Source of the DNA: Larimichthys crocea
Taxonomy: Eukaryota > Chordata > Actinopteri > Sciaenidae
Assembly (NCBI RefSeq): GCF_000972845.2
Contig: NW_020853535.1
Location: 620,001 to 684,000, forward strand
Length of the DNA stretch: 64,000 bases
Direction: 5' to 3'
A model generated the notes under the pieces. That model searched no databases and was not told where the DNA came from. It saw nothing but the letters and a program-made list of their open reading frames with translations. Below, piece after piece: positions 10,776-39,842 of the stretch (positions within the stretch are counted from its first letter, which is position 1; each line of letters begins with the position of its first letter). A program made the position numbers and the translations under genes.

Positions 10776-13700
10776 ACTGCAGTGTTTGGTCAGTGATTGA
10801 GAAGCTAATGCTAGTGGTAGTGAATCTGGTAATGGTAAAAAGCTGTCACACAACAAACAGTTAATTTGTGCTTTATTTGTTTGAATTTATAGATGTACCA
10901 TTTGTTTACCCTTTAACCAGGGTTGCAACTTCATTATCATTATCATTCATTATCATTTAATCTCTTGATCATTTTTTAATGAATCGATGACTTGTTTGGT
11001 CCATAAAATGTCAAAAGATGGTGAAAAATGTTGATCAGTGTTTACCAAAGCTTAAGGTTATGTCTTCAAATGTCACAACCCAAATATGTTCAGTTTACTG
11101 CCATAGAGGACTGAAGAAACCAGATAATATTCACATATGAGAAGTTAAAATCAGAGAATTTTGACCTTTTTTTCATTGACGATTAATAGATTGGTGATTT
11201 TTGTAATAGACTGAGTAATCGACTGATTATTGTAGCACACCTTTTTAACAAAAAGAGTCACATAATCTCTTGTCATCTATGTCAAATGCTCAAACTTGTT
11301 TTCAACATGTCTCTCATCTTATATCTGCCAAGAATCTGAACCAAGATTCAGTATGAGTCAGTACTTGCTCTCTCTCGTTGTCCCTCTTCCAACATGGTAG
11401 CAAAGTCAAAACAGACCAGTGCCCAAACATCCCACAACAGGCCTCTGAATAATCAACCAAGTTCATGCTCAATGATGCAACAGAAAATGAGTTTTAGACT
11501 CAGTGAAGAGACACACTGTTTTGTAAATGGACAGACCACAGCCCTTTCCTATGACCCATTGTGCGTACCCAAAGTGACCTAAATTATTAATCCACACTTG
11601 CATAATATTAAAAGATGCACTTAGTCTGACCTGCTCAAGGAATTTTCCGACTGACACTTAATTCAACACTGTACGACCTGATTGCGGAATATATATGTCA
11701 TACTTAAGAAACGACAGGTCAATCATGACATATCTTTGAATAAGCAGTCAGATTTGTTCTGTGTATTACCCTATTTGTACTTCACAAGCTAATAATGAAA
11801 TGTTGTACACAGAGTGTTTTTATATGGTCTGTTTAAGTTAGCCAAATGGGACACACCAGAGAAACAATTAGCTGTAATTAGCCTGCTGACTCAGCACTCT
11901 GTCCCACATGCTTGGTGGCCAATGACATCTGTGTACAGGTGACTGTACAAGCTCAGATATTTAGACAAAAAGCACCGGCTGCTTGCTCTCAAATTACACT
12001 TACGCTGGTGTTTCTGTACTCAACACATGGTGAAAAACAGGACAGGCTGAACTTTCCTACTCTTTGGTTCCAGTTTACTCAAATAGAAACTGTCTAAGTC
12101 CAGAAATCAAATATTAATCTTCTGACCATATGACCGGTAGACTTTGAGTGTCCTCCTCTGCCTAATACTGACGTCAAGGGCGAAACCTTGAGCTTGAAGA
12201 GAATTACATATTGTAACAAAGCAAGATGCCTCCGTTATCATTAGCACACATGAGCAGGCAGATCAATAGTAACTGATAAGATGAACGGCACGGGGTTCTG
12301 CAAGAACACGTTCACAAACAACGTTAGGACACACAAGGATTATGTACAAAAGGCCAATATGGTGTTTACTAAAGGCCAACTAGCCTTTAATGTCACATGA
12401 CAACACTGGAGGCAGAGCTTTTCGTCAATATGTTTTGCTGTCTGCAGGGTGATTTGTTTCACTAGATTCCATTTGGCTCCTGGAAAAGTTTCAGTGTCCC
12501 TGACTAATTAGAAATCCTGATACAGAACAACAAGTTTTTTTATTTGTTGTCTGATTTACAAGAAAAACTTTCCGGCATAGAAAACCCATAGTTGCATTTT
12601 TCCTCATGGGCTTGCTGAGGGATAGCAAACAAAAAATTAGCTTTGTGGGCTGTTGTAATTTAGTCTTTCTAATTTCATTGAAGTTATCTATTCTTACTAT
12701 ATTGCTTTATGGCCCTTTGTTAGTGATATACCAAGTAAAACCTCAAACAGTTAAATGTTCATTTTTATTCCAGCCATCAAAGAGTTCACACTTGCTTACT
12801 CTGAAGATGATACATCGCAATTTAGCCTAAAGACGCGTGAGACTGTTGAGCGCCTTGTGGATGTTTGTATTTTAACTTAAGATAAACACAACATCACTTC
12901 GGCTTTTGGGACATAAACTCTGTAATTGCAGTGGTGGGAATTCGGGTGTTCGTTGTCTGTCCACTGAACAAGTTATTAAAACAATGAAAAGGTAAAATTA
13001 GCACAATGCTACAAAGTAACCCACCTGTTATGGTTATGACCTGTTTCTATCATGTTTTGCCACTTAGCAAACATTAGCATGCTAAACAAAGATGAACATG
13101 AAACATGAACATGCTGACATGTTGTATGGTAGAAATAGTATATTGTATGAATTGTATGTATAAATAGGCAGGCACACAACACAACACACAACATGCAGCC
13201 ACAGAGCAGGACTTTTTTTTTTTTTTTTACAGTTTAAACTGTACCACAAGTTGCAAACTGTGAATGCAACATAGCAATGTAAAATGGCGTTTCAGGTGTA
13301 CAGCACCTGACAGGTGAGTGATAAATGATGGCGCTGGCTGAAACACTTGGAACACCCTCCACGTGCGCATGCTTTGGAGTGTAGTGTTCAGCTGAAGAAT
13401 CGGAAATATGCAGCTGTATATGCTGCGCGATACTGTTCAGAGTTGACCATTGCCATCCTTTCTCAACTTTTCAAAGTACAAAAATAACATCTTGATCGCT
13501 TAGTACCATGGCCTGACTGTCCACGTGTGTGTGTCTCTACAAGATGCATGAAAAAGCTAAAGAAAGGAGAGAGGGAGTTGTCTCAACCTGTCAACGATAA
13601 TAAATTCTTCCCATGTGAGGCACAGACTGGATCATCTGGAGGAACATGTGCTCTCAGTTCAACACAGATGTGTGTGGCTCTCAGTTCCATATGATGTGGT

Positions 13701-13925
13701 TGTATTTCTGTACCGTCACCATTTGTCGCCCGAGGACTTTCAGCCTGTACAGTCACTTCACTGTATGTAACCAGCAGCTGTAAATCTGTCCTACATGACA
13801 TGCTTCATTAGCAGCTCTGATTGACTGGGTAGGGTTGAACAACATACATGAGAGCCACTGTCTTAACAGGCTCTTGTAGATGTATGGTGATTAAGTTTAA
13901 ATTCTAAATTCTAAATATGAATCTG

Positions 13926-13975
13926 TTAACTTAGCTTAGCATAAATAAAAAAAAACCTGTCTACCAGCACCATGT
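13926..13975. repeat. Family A repeat fragment
   Basis: Contains AACTTAGCTTAGCATAAA followed by CTACCAGCACC, both words of the family A left arm and centre. Followed by other repeat-like sequence up to a TTAA-ended terminus at 14213. Confidence 0.45.
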
Positions 13976-14172
13976 TTGTTTCCTGGAGTATACGTAGGTT
14001 GCCTGGCAACTTCCCAGTGTCTCCAGGAGGTGAGTGCTCACTGATCTAGCAAACGCTGGCTCTGTATGAGGCTTTTCGCCGGTTCTTTTGGTGCTTTGCA
14101 GCCACTGTAGTTTCTTCTTCAAGCTAGGAAGGAGAGGGAAATTCAAAAACCACGTGGTTTTAATCTGTAGCT

Positions 14173-14213
14173 ACACTCTAGACGCCTCTAAATCCGACAC
14201 ACTGCTCCTTTAA
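14173..14213. repeat. Family C transposon-like terminus ending TTAA
   Basis: CTCTAGACGCCTCTAAATCC, GACACACTGCTCCTTTAA. The same terminus occurs at 54842-54877 (CTCTAAATCTGACACGCTGG, ACCTTTAA). The shared TTAA end would fit a non-autonomous piggyBac-like element, but the second termini were not found. Confidence 0.4.
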
Positions 14214-17200
14214 TGTTTCGCACGTGTCCAGAACATTAAAAAGAAAGTGATTTTTAGCAGCTCATCACATGGACCTAAATCCATCTTCCTCTCAGGACAG
14301 AGCAGCATGTTGTTAGTAATTTTCCCGAGTCAAGTTTTCTTGTGATGCTCATGCAGCTGGAGCCAATTCGGCAAGTACGTTATGGTCATTACTGAATGAC
14401 AGCTCTAGCGGTCAGAGAAGCAGATTATGTCAAGAATGAATCACCAGACCTTCATTTCCTTTTAGCGAATACATTTGTATTTCCAAACCTTTTCCGCTTC
14501 CAGCGGAGGACTGTGGTTGCAATTTGCAGCTCCCGTGACGTGCGTTAATTTGAGTAACTGAGCCAGTGTGAAGCAAGCATGCCTAGATAACTTTCCACTA
14601 ACTTTCAGAGTACTGATTCATGAACACGAGTCGCATATATATATATGGTTTATTTGTTCTTTAGTGACCTATAGTTTAAATAAAGTAAATCAGATATATC
14701 TGACATGGTGATTTTAAAATAATCTTAAAGTAAATTCCCAGAGGCTTCTTTAACGGAGGACAAACAAGCATTGGGACACATTTATACAAATATCATGTGA
14801 TGTTACATCATATAACAGTCGCATACTTGCAAACAAGTTCTGAGAGCTGATAGATTTTACGTGCAGGTGACAAAAATACATGCTGGACCATGGCCATGGA
14901 CCTGTGAAATTCTTTAGGAGGCCGCCTTACTGAAAGATTTCAGAAGATTTATGATGTTGTTCTGAATAAAGTCACTTTTTTTTACCTTCCACCACGTCGT
15001 ACCCCTTTTAGAAAGTCTAAACAATGTTTGTCCTTAATTTCATATTTGAGCAGTTATTGGATGTCATCTGTCCAATGATTCACCAGCAGACTGTGTATGG
15101 TATGTGCAGCCAGTCACATGGTGTTTCACCCCTTCAATTTCCAGCTCATAATGATCACTGACAGAGCTGTTAGGTTGGACTCATTCATCCATTTACAAAA
15201 ACAATCCGAGGAAGTTATAGTCCATGGTGTCACGTCAGGTAAATAACCCCTTGATCTATGACAGAAACGACCTCCATGGCCTCATGTCTACCAGCTGATG
15301 TCAACACATGGTCACACATCCACATCAGATTTTTCAGTGTTCTTTTGTTTGGAACAGTTCCAATGCCAGGATGTTTATGAGGTCTTATATTATAACACAG
15401 CGGTGAAGTAACAACCAAGCAGCTGTGCACTGAATTAGACTGAAACAGGCAAACAGTGTTACGTCACATCTGATGCTTATTTGGGCAATCTCATTACAAA
15501 ACCATGTGTCAAAACAAAAACCAAAAAGGTACATGGCACAGAAACATGCTGTGGAAAACTGAACTGAGCATCAAGTGAACAAAATGTCTGGACACTGTTG
15601 GTAAGATGACAGTGTTTTACCGAAATAAAAGAAGGTTTGGTTCTCGCACATGGCAGAAACTGTGATCAACGTTTACTGGAAAGGGTCAGAAGAAAACCGA
15701 AAGAGTAGGAAACTTTCTTTCTTACTACACCATGTTGGACCAGCTCGATCCAGACAGATCTATCAAGAAATAAGTTAAGTTTTTTAGTTAAAAGAGTTCT
15801 TGACTCCAAATCACAGTTTTTAGTAATAAAAAAATGATCTCCAGTTGCCAAAAAATAAAATACTCTCTCACATGACTTGATGTTAAAGGATGTGTGAGAG
15901 ACACGAAAAAAAATGATGAAGAGAAAATGAAAAACAATGGTCAACAAATTGATGCAGCAGAGTTTAAGATATCCCGATATTTAGTTCCCCAAATGGATGA
16001 AGCCCCACATGATGTAGGATTCTACAATTCCCATAATGCAACTTAGTAGCAATCTCTTTCTTCAGACCACCCCTGCCTGTTAAATGTCCATCTTTACTCT
16101 ATCTTTACTCTAACTTTCTGTTAAAAATTTGAAGTCATAGACACAAACATGTGATGACATCTGATGACATCATCGGGGGTCATTTTATGGTTCTGTTTCT
16201 TTGCCTCGACACTTTAAGTCTTTTTGTTTTCACCTCTGTAAAACTCACTCACTCTGACTTGCTTCTATAGCTAGCTTCTGCTTCACTCACAAGTTTGTGA
16301 CCTCACGACCCCCAACCCCCGTCCTTGTTTGGTATGTCATGGTATTGGCTACAGGGCACAGCTTTATAGTCACAGGTGATTGGCCGAGTATGCGTATGAA
16401 GCCCCACACACACTTCAAGGACAGCAATGCCATTTAAGGAATGTCCCTGCAGCAACAGAGGATATCACGGTGACGAGTTTATGTTTGTAGGTAATTAACC
16501 TTTATTGCTATTCACAAACTGTGTTGTTTTGATGACTGTATATATGCTGTGTCAGCTTACTTGTGGTTTAGGTTGTATATTTTATTAAACTACCAATACA
16601 CACCTACCAGACTCGTAGGAAAAGTTGCATTTCTTCTTTTGTGGGGGGTGGGCTGGGAAACCAGCAACCAGCAACCTAAACAGACTCCATGTTTATTTTG
16701 GTGGTAAAATGCTCTACCAGCAGTTCTGTTCATATGCTAGCAAATTTTGAAGTTTAAACCTCTTTTCCTGGACTTGAAGCAAGAATTTGGAAGTTTATAA
16801 CTTACATAACACGTTCTTCCTCTTACAAATGGAAAGTTTAATTCATAAGCAGGAAAAGACGTCTCTCAGGAGTTTTACTGCTACAGCATTACTTGGTCTG
16901 GTATGAACAGTAGCTTATAGTGGCTAATGTTAGGAAACTTTAGGTAAATATTGCTAAATACCTGACATTACTAAGTCACTTTGCAGAGTTTTGACTCTGT
17001 TACAATAGGTTTTAGCAGTTAGCATTGTCCCGTACTATGTTACTTTTACTTGTTGTACACAGTGACTGCTGTTACATAATCTTGCTCTATAACAACTCCA
17101 TCACAGTGAATTAAAATACTATTCTGACCCTTAAATGTTTGTGCTAAAGGAAATAAACAACTAAACGCCTGTTTGTTATTTCCACATTTCTTATCCATGA

Positions 17201-18196
17201 AAAAGTGATGTCGAGGTTTAGAATTCTCGCATTTGTTGTGATTGAAAGTGAAAATGCTTACGACAAAAGCGTTTAAGGGACACTTTTAGATACTTTGATC
17301 TGAACTAAATCGATCAGGTTTCATGTTTAAACTCCAGTTGAAGGGTTACTCCTCTGTGAATGAAGAAAAATCTTCGGTCCTCCTCAAATCATCTTCACAA
17401 CCAAGTCGATAAAATCATGTTACCAGTTCAAATTAAGCAGTTTTGTCCATATACACACAGAAAGTTGTCCACTCAGTGGATCTCAAAGTTTCTAAGCTGT
17501 TAAGTGTACAAAGGTTTTCAGCAGTTGATTTGAGGAAAAAAGCCAATTTTGCCGCTGTGTTCCTCCATTGGCAAGTTCCATTAGAAAGTGGACAGACATA
17601 AAAAAGCTCATCCCTGACATGAACATGACCTTGGACGGCGACATCTCCAAAAGCGTTTTCTGATTGGTCGTCTGGCGGCACTGCCCTCCCTGAAACCACT
17701 GACAGTTGCCCACAGCACTCGCGGGCATCTGAGTTTGTGCAGCTGTATGTGCAAACAGTGGAGTGTGTGTCTTTGTAGGTACAGAAGAGGCGGCACAGTG
17801 AAGAAAGAATCAGTTGTTTTAAGCAAGGGAGGAGTGTGTGTGTGTGTTGGCCAGCAGGTCTCTGTGACCTTGGCCTCATCAGACATGTGTTTTGACCTGA
17901 ATAATTTTTCAATAGCATGGTCAGGTGGCATGTCATGTGATCACATCTTGAAGGCGTTGTGGGTATTTAACAGCGTTGTCAGTCTGGTCGTGGCAAACAT
18001 TCTGGTGACGGCTTAGGTGCCAGTTTATATTATTATATTCTTCATTTATTCGTAATATTGTGTTTTATCTATCTATTTCTGTTCAATCTATCTTTCACAG
18101 TTACTTTGATATTTTTAAAAAAAGTAAATCATCTCCTTCTGACATACCTCATATCTCACCGTATCTCTCCCTCTGTCTCTGAGTTGGCTTTGCTCA

Positions 18197-18198
<2 letters not shown>

Positions 18199-18264
<66 letters not shown>
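18199..18264 (+). repeat. (TG)33 microsatellite before the slc38a4 promoter
   Basis: 66 bp of uninterrupted TG, ending about 50 bp upstream of the inverted CCAAT box. A potential Z-DNA former next to a core promoter. Confidence 0.95.
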
Positions 18265-18266
<2 letters not shown>

Positions 18267-18314
18267 TGTGAGCCCTCATAGAAGGAGGGGTCTGAGTGAA
18301 TCCTCTCCCTCTTC

Positions 18315-18351
18315 ATTGGTCTGCAGTGGTCCTCCCTCCTCCCTTTTAAAA
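18315..18351 (+). promoter_or_regulatory. Putative slc38a4 core promoter: inverted CCAAT box plus TATA-like box
   Basis: ATTGG (CCAAT on the minus strand) at 18315-18319 and TTTTAAAA at 18344-18351, about 25-30 bp before the inferred start and 137 bp before a consensus splice donor. A (TG)33 tract ends 51 bp upstream of the CCAAT element. The assignment rests on motif spacing alone. Confidence 0.4.
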
Positions 18352-18374
18352 GCCTGCTTTCTCACCTGAGTTAC

Positions 18375-18487
18375 AAAAGAGTTGCAGCTCCTCCGCCATT
18401 CACTTGGTAGCCATCAGTCTTGATATATTAAAGGAAAACAAAGTAAAGGAACAATCCTGGAAAACTCTTTAAGGAACTTTTGATTAA
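18375..18487 (+). other. slc38a4: slc38a4 non-coding exon 1 (5' UTR)
   Basis: Predicted first exon. The donor GTGAGT at 18488-18493 follows directly. A TATA-like TTTTAAAA lies at 18344-18351, so transcription should start near 18375; that 5' edge is estimated from spacing only. Joined to exon 2 (from 21763) it gives a 5' UTR of about 225 nt in which I find no upstream ATG. RNA evidence would be needed to fix the start. Confidence 0.55.
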
Positions 18488-18762
18488 GTGAGTATGCCTG
18501 CTTTGCAGGAAAAGTTTGGTTTGCATGAAAAGAAGGCTGCCAATCTTCACTTGATTTACAAAAACAGCAATGTGCTAGTGGGGTTGTTGTGAAGGAATAC
18601 ATTAGATTTATTTTTTTAGGACAAAAGTCTTTTGTTTAATCTTCCAGCTGCAGCAGGGTGAGTCTGAGGAACACTCAACCACACTTACTGTCAATACTGT
18701 CCAGTAACCTAGAGTTTATACAGTGTGGCTGGCTGGAAGGAATTTTGCTCCAAGGTAGTGGC

Positions 18763-18921
18763 TGATGCAAGAGTTTGTTTGGGTTGAGAATGTAGGAAGT
18801 AGCGGGATTGTTTTCACAGTGTTCACATGAGATTTTAAACTGCTCTGTTGGATGAAAGTATTAAGTATTTCTACTTGAAGCATTATTCAAAGTGTTTTTT
18901 TTTCTTCTAGTTTGATGCAAA
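18763..18921 (+). promoter_or_regulatory. Two ATF4/C/EBP-type response motifs (TGATGNAAN) in slc38a4 intron 1
   Basis: TGATGCAAG at 18763-18771 and TGATGCAAA at 18913-18921, about 390 and 540 bp after the inferred start. The amino-acid response element of the paralogue SLC38A2 also lies in intron 1 (established; core TGATGCAAT). The same octamer occurs elsewhere in this window, so function is unproven. Confidence 0.3.
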
Positions 18922-20740
18922 ATATTAAAGTTTTTTTTTTCTTGTATTTTCAGTTTCTGTAGTGCACTTGTATTTGGTCTGGCTGTGCAGACACAGTAGG
19001 ATATTCTGTTAATCCATTTCACCTTTTAAATCTATCTCTCTTATCTCTTATCTCTTGATCTATAATTCTGAATTCATTTATGCGAGCTTTTGGCTCTAAA
19101 TTGAGAGATTGCTGTAGATTCCTACCCCTAAAGTTCACTAGTTTGTGCTCACTCTTCTTTCATGGTTTAGATCAGTTTGTAGCTTCTGAAAAGAAGCTGC
19201 AAACAGCAGGAAGTGTGCTCACTGATGAGTTTGATTGCTCTGGTTTTCCTGTTTTCTTATTTCACAAGTCACCATGTATTCTTGCTTCTGCTTTAAAAAC
19301 AGCAGCACATTTTATGCAGGGGATGTTTTGCTCTTTTCTTTTTTCTTTTTTTTTTTTTACCTCTCAGAGTTTTATTGTGAGACAAATACAGATGCAGTCA
19401 AATGAAATGAAAAACCTGCAGGAGCTCAGTAGTGTGTATTCAAGATGGTTTGTGGTCTGCCTCAGGCTTTCAGTATTATAAAATCAACAGCTGTAAACAC
19501 AAGTGTGAAGGCATCCCATGGGGGTACAATGGGTTCTTAACACCAAGGCCACTTTCAGAAGAATTCAGGGAAGTGTTTGCATGCAGCACTATCATGTAAC
19601 TCTCGTCTCATAATGTCATTGGTGACCTTTGTTTTTGGTGGCTTCATTTGCATTGTCATTTAGTTTGGCTTTACGCAGCATGCAAATGGCCTCAGCGGTT
19701 TTCTTGCACAGCTGGGTGCGTCTTTGCAAACTTGTTTTTTTTGTTGTTGTTGTTGTGAAGCTTAAAAACAAGTTCCATCTATAAGTGGTCTCTCCAAATG
19801 TGTTTTACACACATTATGTTAATTGTGGCTGTGAAATGCAGTCGGTGTCAGCTACGCAAGTCTGACCACGTCCGAGCGGGCTACATGACACGCTGCCAAA
19901 CGTACGCTTCTGTAATGTTTTGGTTACAACAATGGTGGTATTAAATTCTGTGATGTGTGAAGTTAACCAAGTTAGACAGGTTAATCCTTTTGGGAATGAA
20001 GAATGAAAAAGCACTCTCTGCTTCTCTCTGGCTACACAGCAGCGAGCGACACTGAGAGATTAGAAGGGCTGGGGTGTGTGATGCAGTTGTTAATGGTAAT
20101 GTAGCCGCTTAATCTCTGTTAGCTCAACGATATCAGGTTTGAAAGCAGCCTGCTTCCAAAGAGGAAGATCACAGGGCAAACAATAGCCTATCAATGACTC
20201 AGAAAAAGAAAAGCCAGGAATGGTCAAGATGGAAATTCTAACACCTCTGACATTGTTTGCAGCTGACGAGCTTGTTGCAAAATGGAAGATTTCTGTCGCC
20301 CCAGAGCGGCACATTAACTGTAAGCACTTTGTGATGCAACGACCCTGCTGCTGAACCACTTCCGTTAGAAATGTTTCTAAACAAAGCATTGTTGTTTTTT
20401 TACCAGCTGATTTTCAGATAGGATAGATTGTTAAACGTTTCAAGCTTCCTGTTGTGTTTCATTTTCATCTCTATGAGCAAAGCGTTGACAGTCAACTGTT
20501 TGGCACACTGTGCACCTCAGTACTTTTTTCTTCTTCTTTTGAATCAAGAATTGTTCACAATCGAATTTTAAACACCAAGAATCAGAATCAAATTGAAAGA
20601 CTCCTACCCCCAAGTGACAAAAATAGTTATTGCAAGTTTAAAACAACACTGTTAACATGGTAAACATTAGCATTTCTGACCATTCTGTCTAATGCCAAAG
20701 CTATTTTAAAGCAAAATTCGTCATTTCTGGCTAATTGTTA

Positions 20741-20876
20741 GGGGAGATTGATACAGCTCTCACGCTTAGCCTAACTTAGCATAGCATAAAGCTCTTTGGA
20801 CAGCCTTAATGCTATGCTAAGTCACTGGCTCCAGCTTCATGTTGAATGGATAGATATGACATGTCAATCTTCTCCT
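20741..20876. repeat. Family A repeat, short palindromic copy (slc38a4 intron 1)
   Basis: GGAGATTGATACAGCTC with TTAGCATAGCATAAAG on the left is answered by CTTAATGCTATGCTAAGTC and GTCAATCTTCTCC on the right in inverted order. The centre is nearly absent compared with the copy at 10.4 kb. Confidence 0.55.
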
Positions 20877-20899
20877 GTGAGTATCTGCAAAAAGATAAA

Positions 20900-20909
<10 letters not shown>

Positions 20910-20931
<22 letters not shown>
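20910..20931. repeat. (TA)n microsatellite
   Basis: About 11 TA units in intron 1, next to the family A copy. Confidence 0.9.
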
Positions 20932-21873
20932 GACACACGCACATACATATCCATTGAACTGTTCCATTCACTTTGCACTAAAGTATTAAATTGTGCTCTG
21001 GCAGCATTTCACAAGATTGACACCACCTAAATGCTGCTGTGACTTCCCTTTTTCATCCCTGTGGGTCACACCTGTTTTTATGATTGTTTAATTGTTGCCG
21101 TGTTAGTTGTTTTCCTTGTTCCTTGTCAGTGAGAAGCACTTGTGATCTTTCCTTCCAAGCTTTTTGTGAGAGTGACACGCAGCACTATCAATTATTTGGT
21201 TGTTTGTAGCGTGAATAATCAAACAGGCTTTGTCCACTGTCTTTGATCGCCTCTTTACATAACCATAACATAATGATGAATGTTGGATGGAAAATGTAAG
21301 TTGGGTCTGTGGTACTGTTGGTGTTTTTTCTTTAATGGTAGTGCTGAGGCTGTGTAAACCAGCTCCCACTTAAACAAGGAGGTCTGTTGATGGTGGCAGT
21401 CATGTGGCCTCCTGAACTTGTTGCATCCATGACCTGGTTTCAAGGTTTGTTGACTTGACTTCAGCCAGCAATCTCTATGGACATCAACATTGGCTTGTAA
21501 TAGGTTCGAGTGAGACAGTCCCTCAATTCCAGGAAGTATTATGCATTATTTGCTGGGAAGTGTTCTTCATCAAGGCCAAAGGGCTCCATTGATACTGTTA
21601 AATCTGGACAATACATTGTTGAAAATTGCCACTTCTGTGATGAACTGACTGTTAGAGACTTGCGCAAGCAGCCACTGTTATTGGAGATCTGAACAGAAGC
21701 CTCAGTCACTGCAACTTTCTTCTAATGCGTCATGTGTTTTCCCCCGACATCTTTTCTTATAGGTAACAAGATCCAGCCAGGTTGGGGAAGAAACACACCT
21801 GTGCTTAGTGAACTCTAAACCCTGAAATCTTGAAAAGTGAACTTCTCAGCCTCTCGTCTTGCTGTGCGCAACT

Positions 21874-38180
<16,307 letters not shown>

Positions 38181-38668
38181 GCCTCCACTTGTCTCCTTTG
38201 ATTCGCATTTAAGAGTGCAGCAAACCCCCTCCCTTACCTTCATCAACTCTCAAACATTATTAATGAAACCACAACGTATGGACACAATGTTCTGCACTGG
38301 GTTAAGACATCTTGAGTTTTCCCTCCACAGAATCTCACTGGAGGGACTTTTTTCTGCCCTGTTTCAATTTTTGTTTTTTGTTGCTGTAAAGTTCTGGATG
38401 TGATACAACACAAACGAGAGAATCAAATCCCAGAGAAAGAGGAAGCAGACTGGTTTAATCATTATCGATATCATTATTTTCAGCGATAAAGAGACAGAAC
38501 AATCACACGCGATGCAGCCCTCACCTGAAGCAGATCTGTGAACTGCCGTTTGTAGGGCTGGAAAGACGATACGAGTCCTTCTGTCCTCTGGACTTGAAGG
38601 AGACATTTGAGGGTGGAAGTGTGTCGTCCTCCATGAAACAAGGAGCACTTTGTGTGTACAGCTAACGC

Positions 38669-38679
<11 letters not shown>

Positions 38680-38711
<32 letters not shown>
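38680..38711 (+). repeat. (CA)16 microsatellite in the 3' UTR
   Basis: 32 bp of CA, about 500 nt after the stop codon, so transcribed in the mature mRNA. Confidence 0.95.
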
Positions 38712-38715
<4 letters not shown>

Positions 38716-39379
38716 CATAAACTTGTATTTTCAAGCAACTAGCCACAGAAAATCCCTGAAATTAAAGCAGTCGGCACATCTAAAGAAAAGCGTTTAATCA
38801 GTAACGTCATTCGATCATGTTGAACTTGGATTCAGGATCATTTGTTTTACTTCACTGCTCTGCTTCAAGTTAACAATCAGAAACTTTGCCAAAGTCTTCA
38901 TGCACATACAGTTTTAGTCGATCAGAGCTTCCTCGCCAGCTGTTTTTATCCTAGCTGTGTACACAAAGTGTAGAGATTCTTTCAGTATTACTGTCACAGA
39001 GGGATCTGAACATGCAAGCTATCTATGTACATAATGAAGTGTGTCTACTTAAAAAGATGTATTGTAGGCTACATAATATCTTACTTGACCTCATACACAC
39101 GGCATATACACACAGCTGGAATAATTTATTAGGCATGAGAGGACAGTGAGGTATATAAAACCACAGGTTATTATTTTTAGAAGTAATTCATTGGCAAAAT
39201 GTGTTTTTAAAAAATATTTGAAACATGCTGAAAATTCAACTAAGCCAAATGTGAAATAGTTCATTTTAAATGGTTCAATTCAAGTTGCCAAGATTGTAAA
39301 AAATGTTTTCAACTCGTGCCATAACTATCATCGTCACCGCCGGATAATAATTCACACATAGCAATGTGATTATGTGCTA

Positions 39380-39540
39380 TTCAACTTCAAAGAACAGTTT
39401 GATGTCTTGGGAGATGCACTTATTCATCGAGATTGAGATGAGGCGATTATCACTACTAGCAGGAGGATGTGACTGTATGAGACTGTAAAATTAGCTCAAA
39501 AACTGTGCTGCTGACCCAGTTTCTTGCTAAAATTCTAAAA
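39380..39540 (+). repeat. Family A repeat terminus inside the slc38a4 3' UTR
   Basis: GAACAGTTTGATGTCTTGGG with GAGATGCACTTATTCATC, followed by GAGATGAGGCGATTATCACT. A 26-bp stretch (39402-39427) is identical to the reverse complement of 44197-44222. Confidence 0.55.
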
Positions 39541-39821
39541 TTTCAGTCTTAAAATGGAAAAGACAAATTCAGATAGTGTGTTTTGCAGCTAACCTCTGTT
39601 TCGTTGAGGTCTGTTAATATCAATGAAACGATTGATCACCCGGTAGTAACGTAATCTCACGTAACGTCAACAATTACATCACAACTTTAACAGGATTTTT
39701 TATAATTATTATTATTATTGTGCCTTCTGCATTTTTCTCCTTATATTTGGCTGTGTCTCTGGTAGAATAACAACATCAGAACCTCATCTCGCCTCTTCTC
39801 CAATGCCGTTTCGTTACATTA

Positions 39822-39842
39822 ATAGATCCTTTGCGGATCTAT
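39822..39842 (+). repeat. 8-bp perfect stem-loop in the slc38a4 3' UTR
   Basis: ATAGATCC (39822-39829), loop TTTGC, GGATCTAT (39835-39842). Would form in the mRNA; function unknown. Confidence 0.7.

Larger units (their letters stand above)
7256..18198. other. Gene-free upstream flank of slc38a4 (or intron, if the 7.2-kb exon is real)
   Basis: No coding exon recognised. Contains the DR1 array (9890-9909), family A copies (10.4 and 13.9 kb), a family C end (14.2 kb) and T16 (13.2 kb). A block near 9440-9640 is GC-richer than its surroundings. Confidence 0.55.

Noticed and set aside
17433..17936. Longest non-slc38a4 open frame (167 codons, minus strand)
   Set aside because: Overlaps two other equally long frames on the same strand, has no recognisable motif, no splice context and low-complexity composition; treated as chance.
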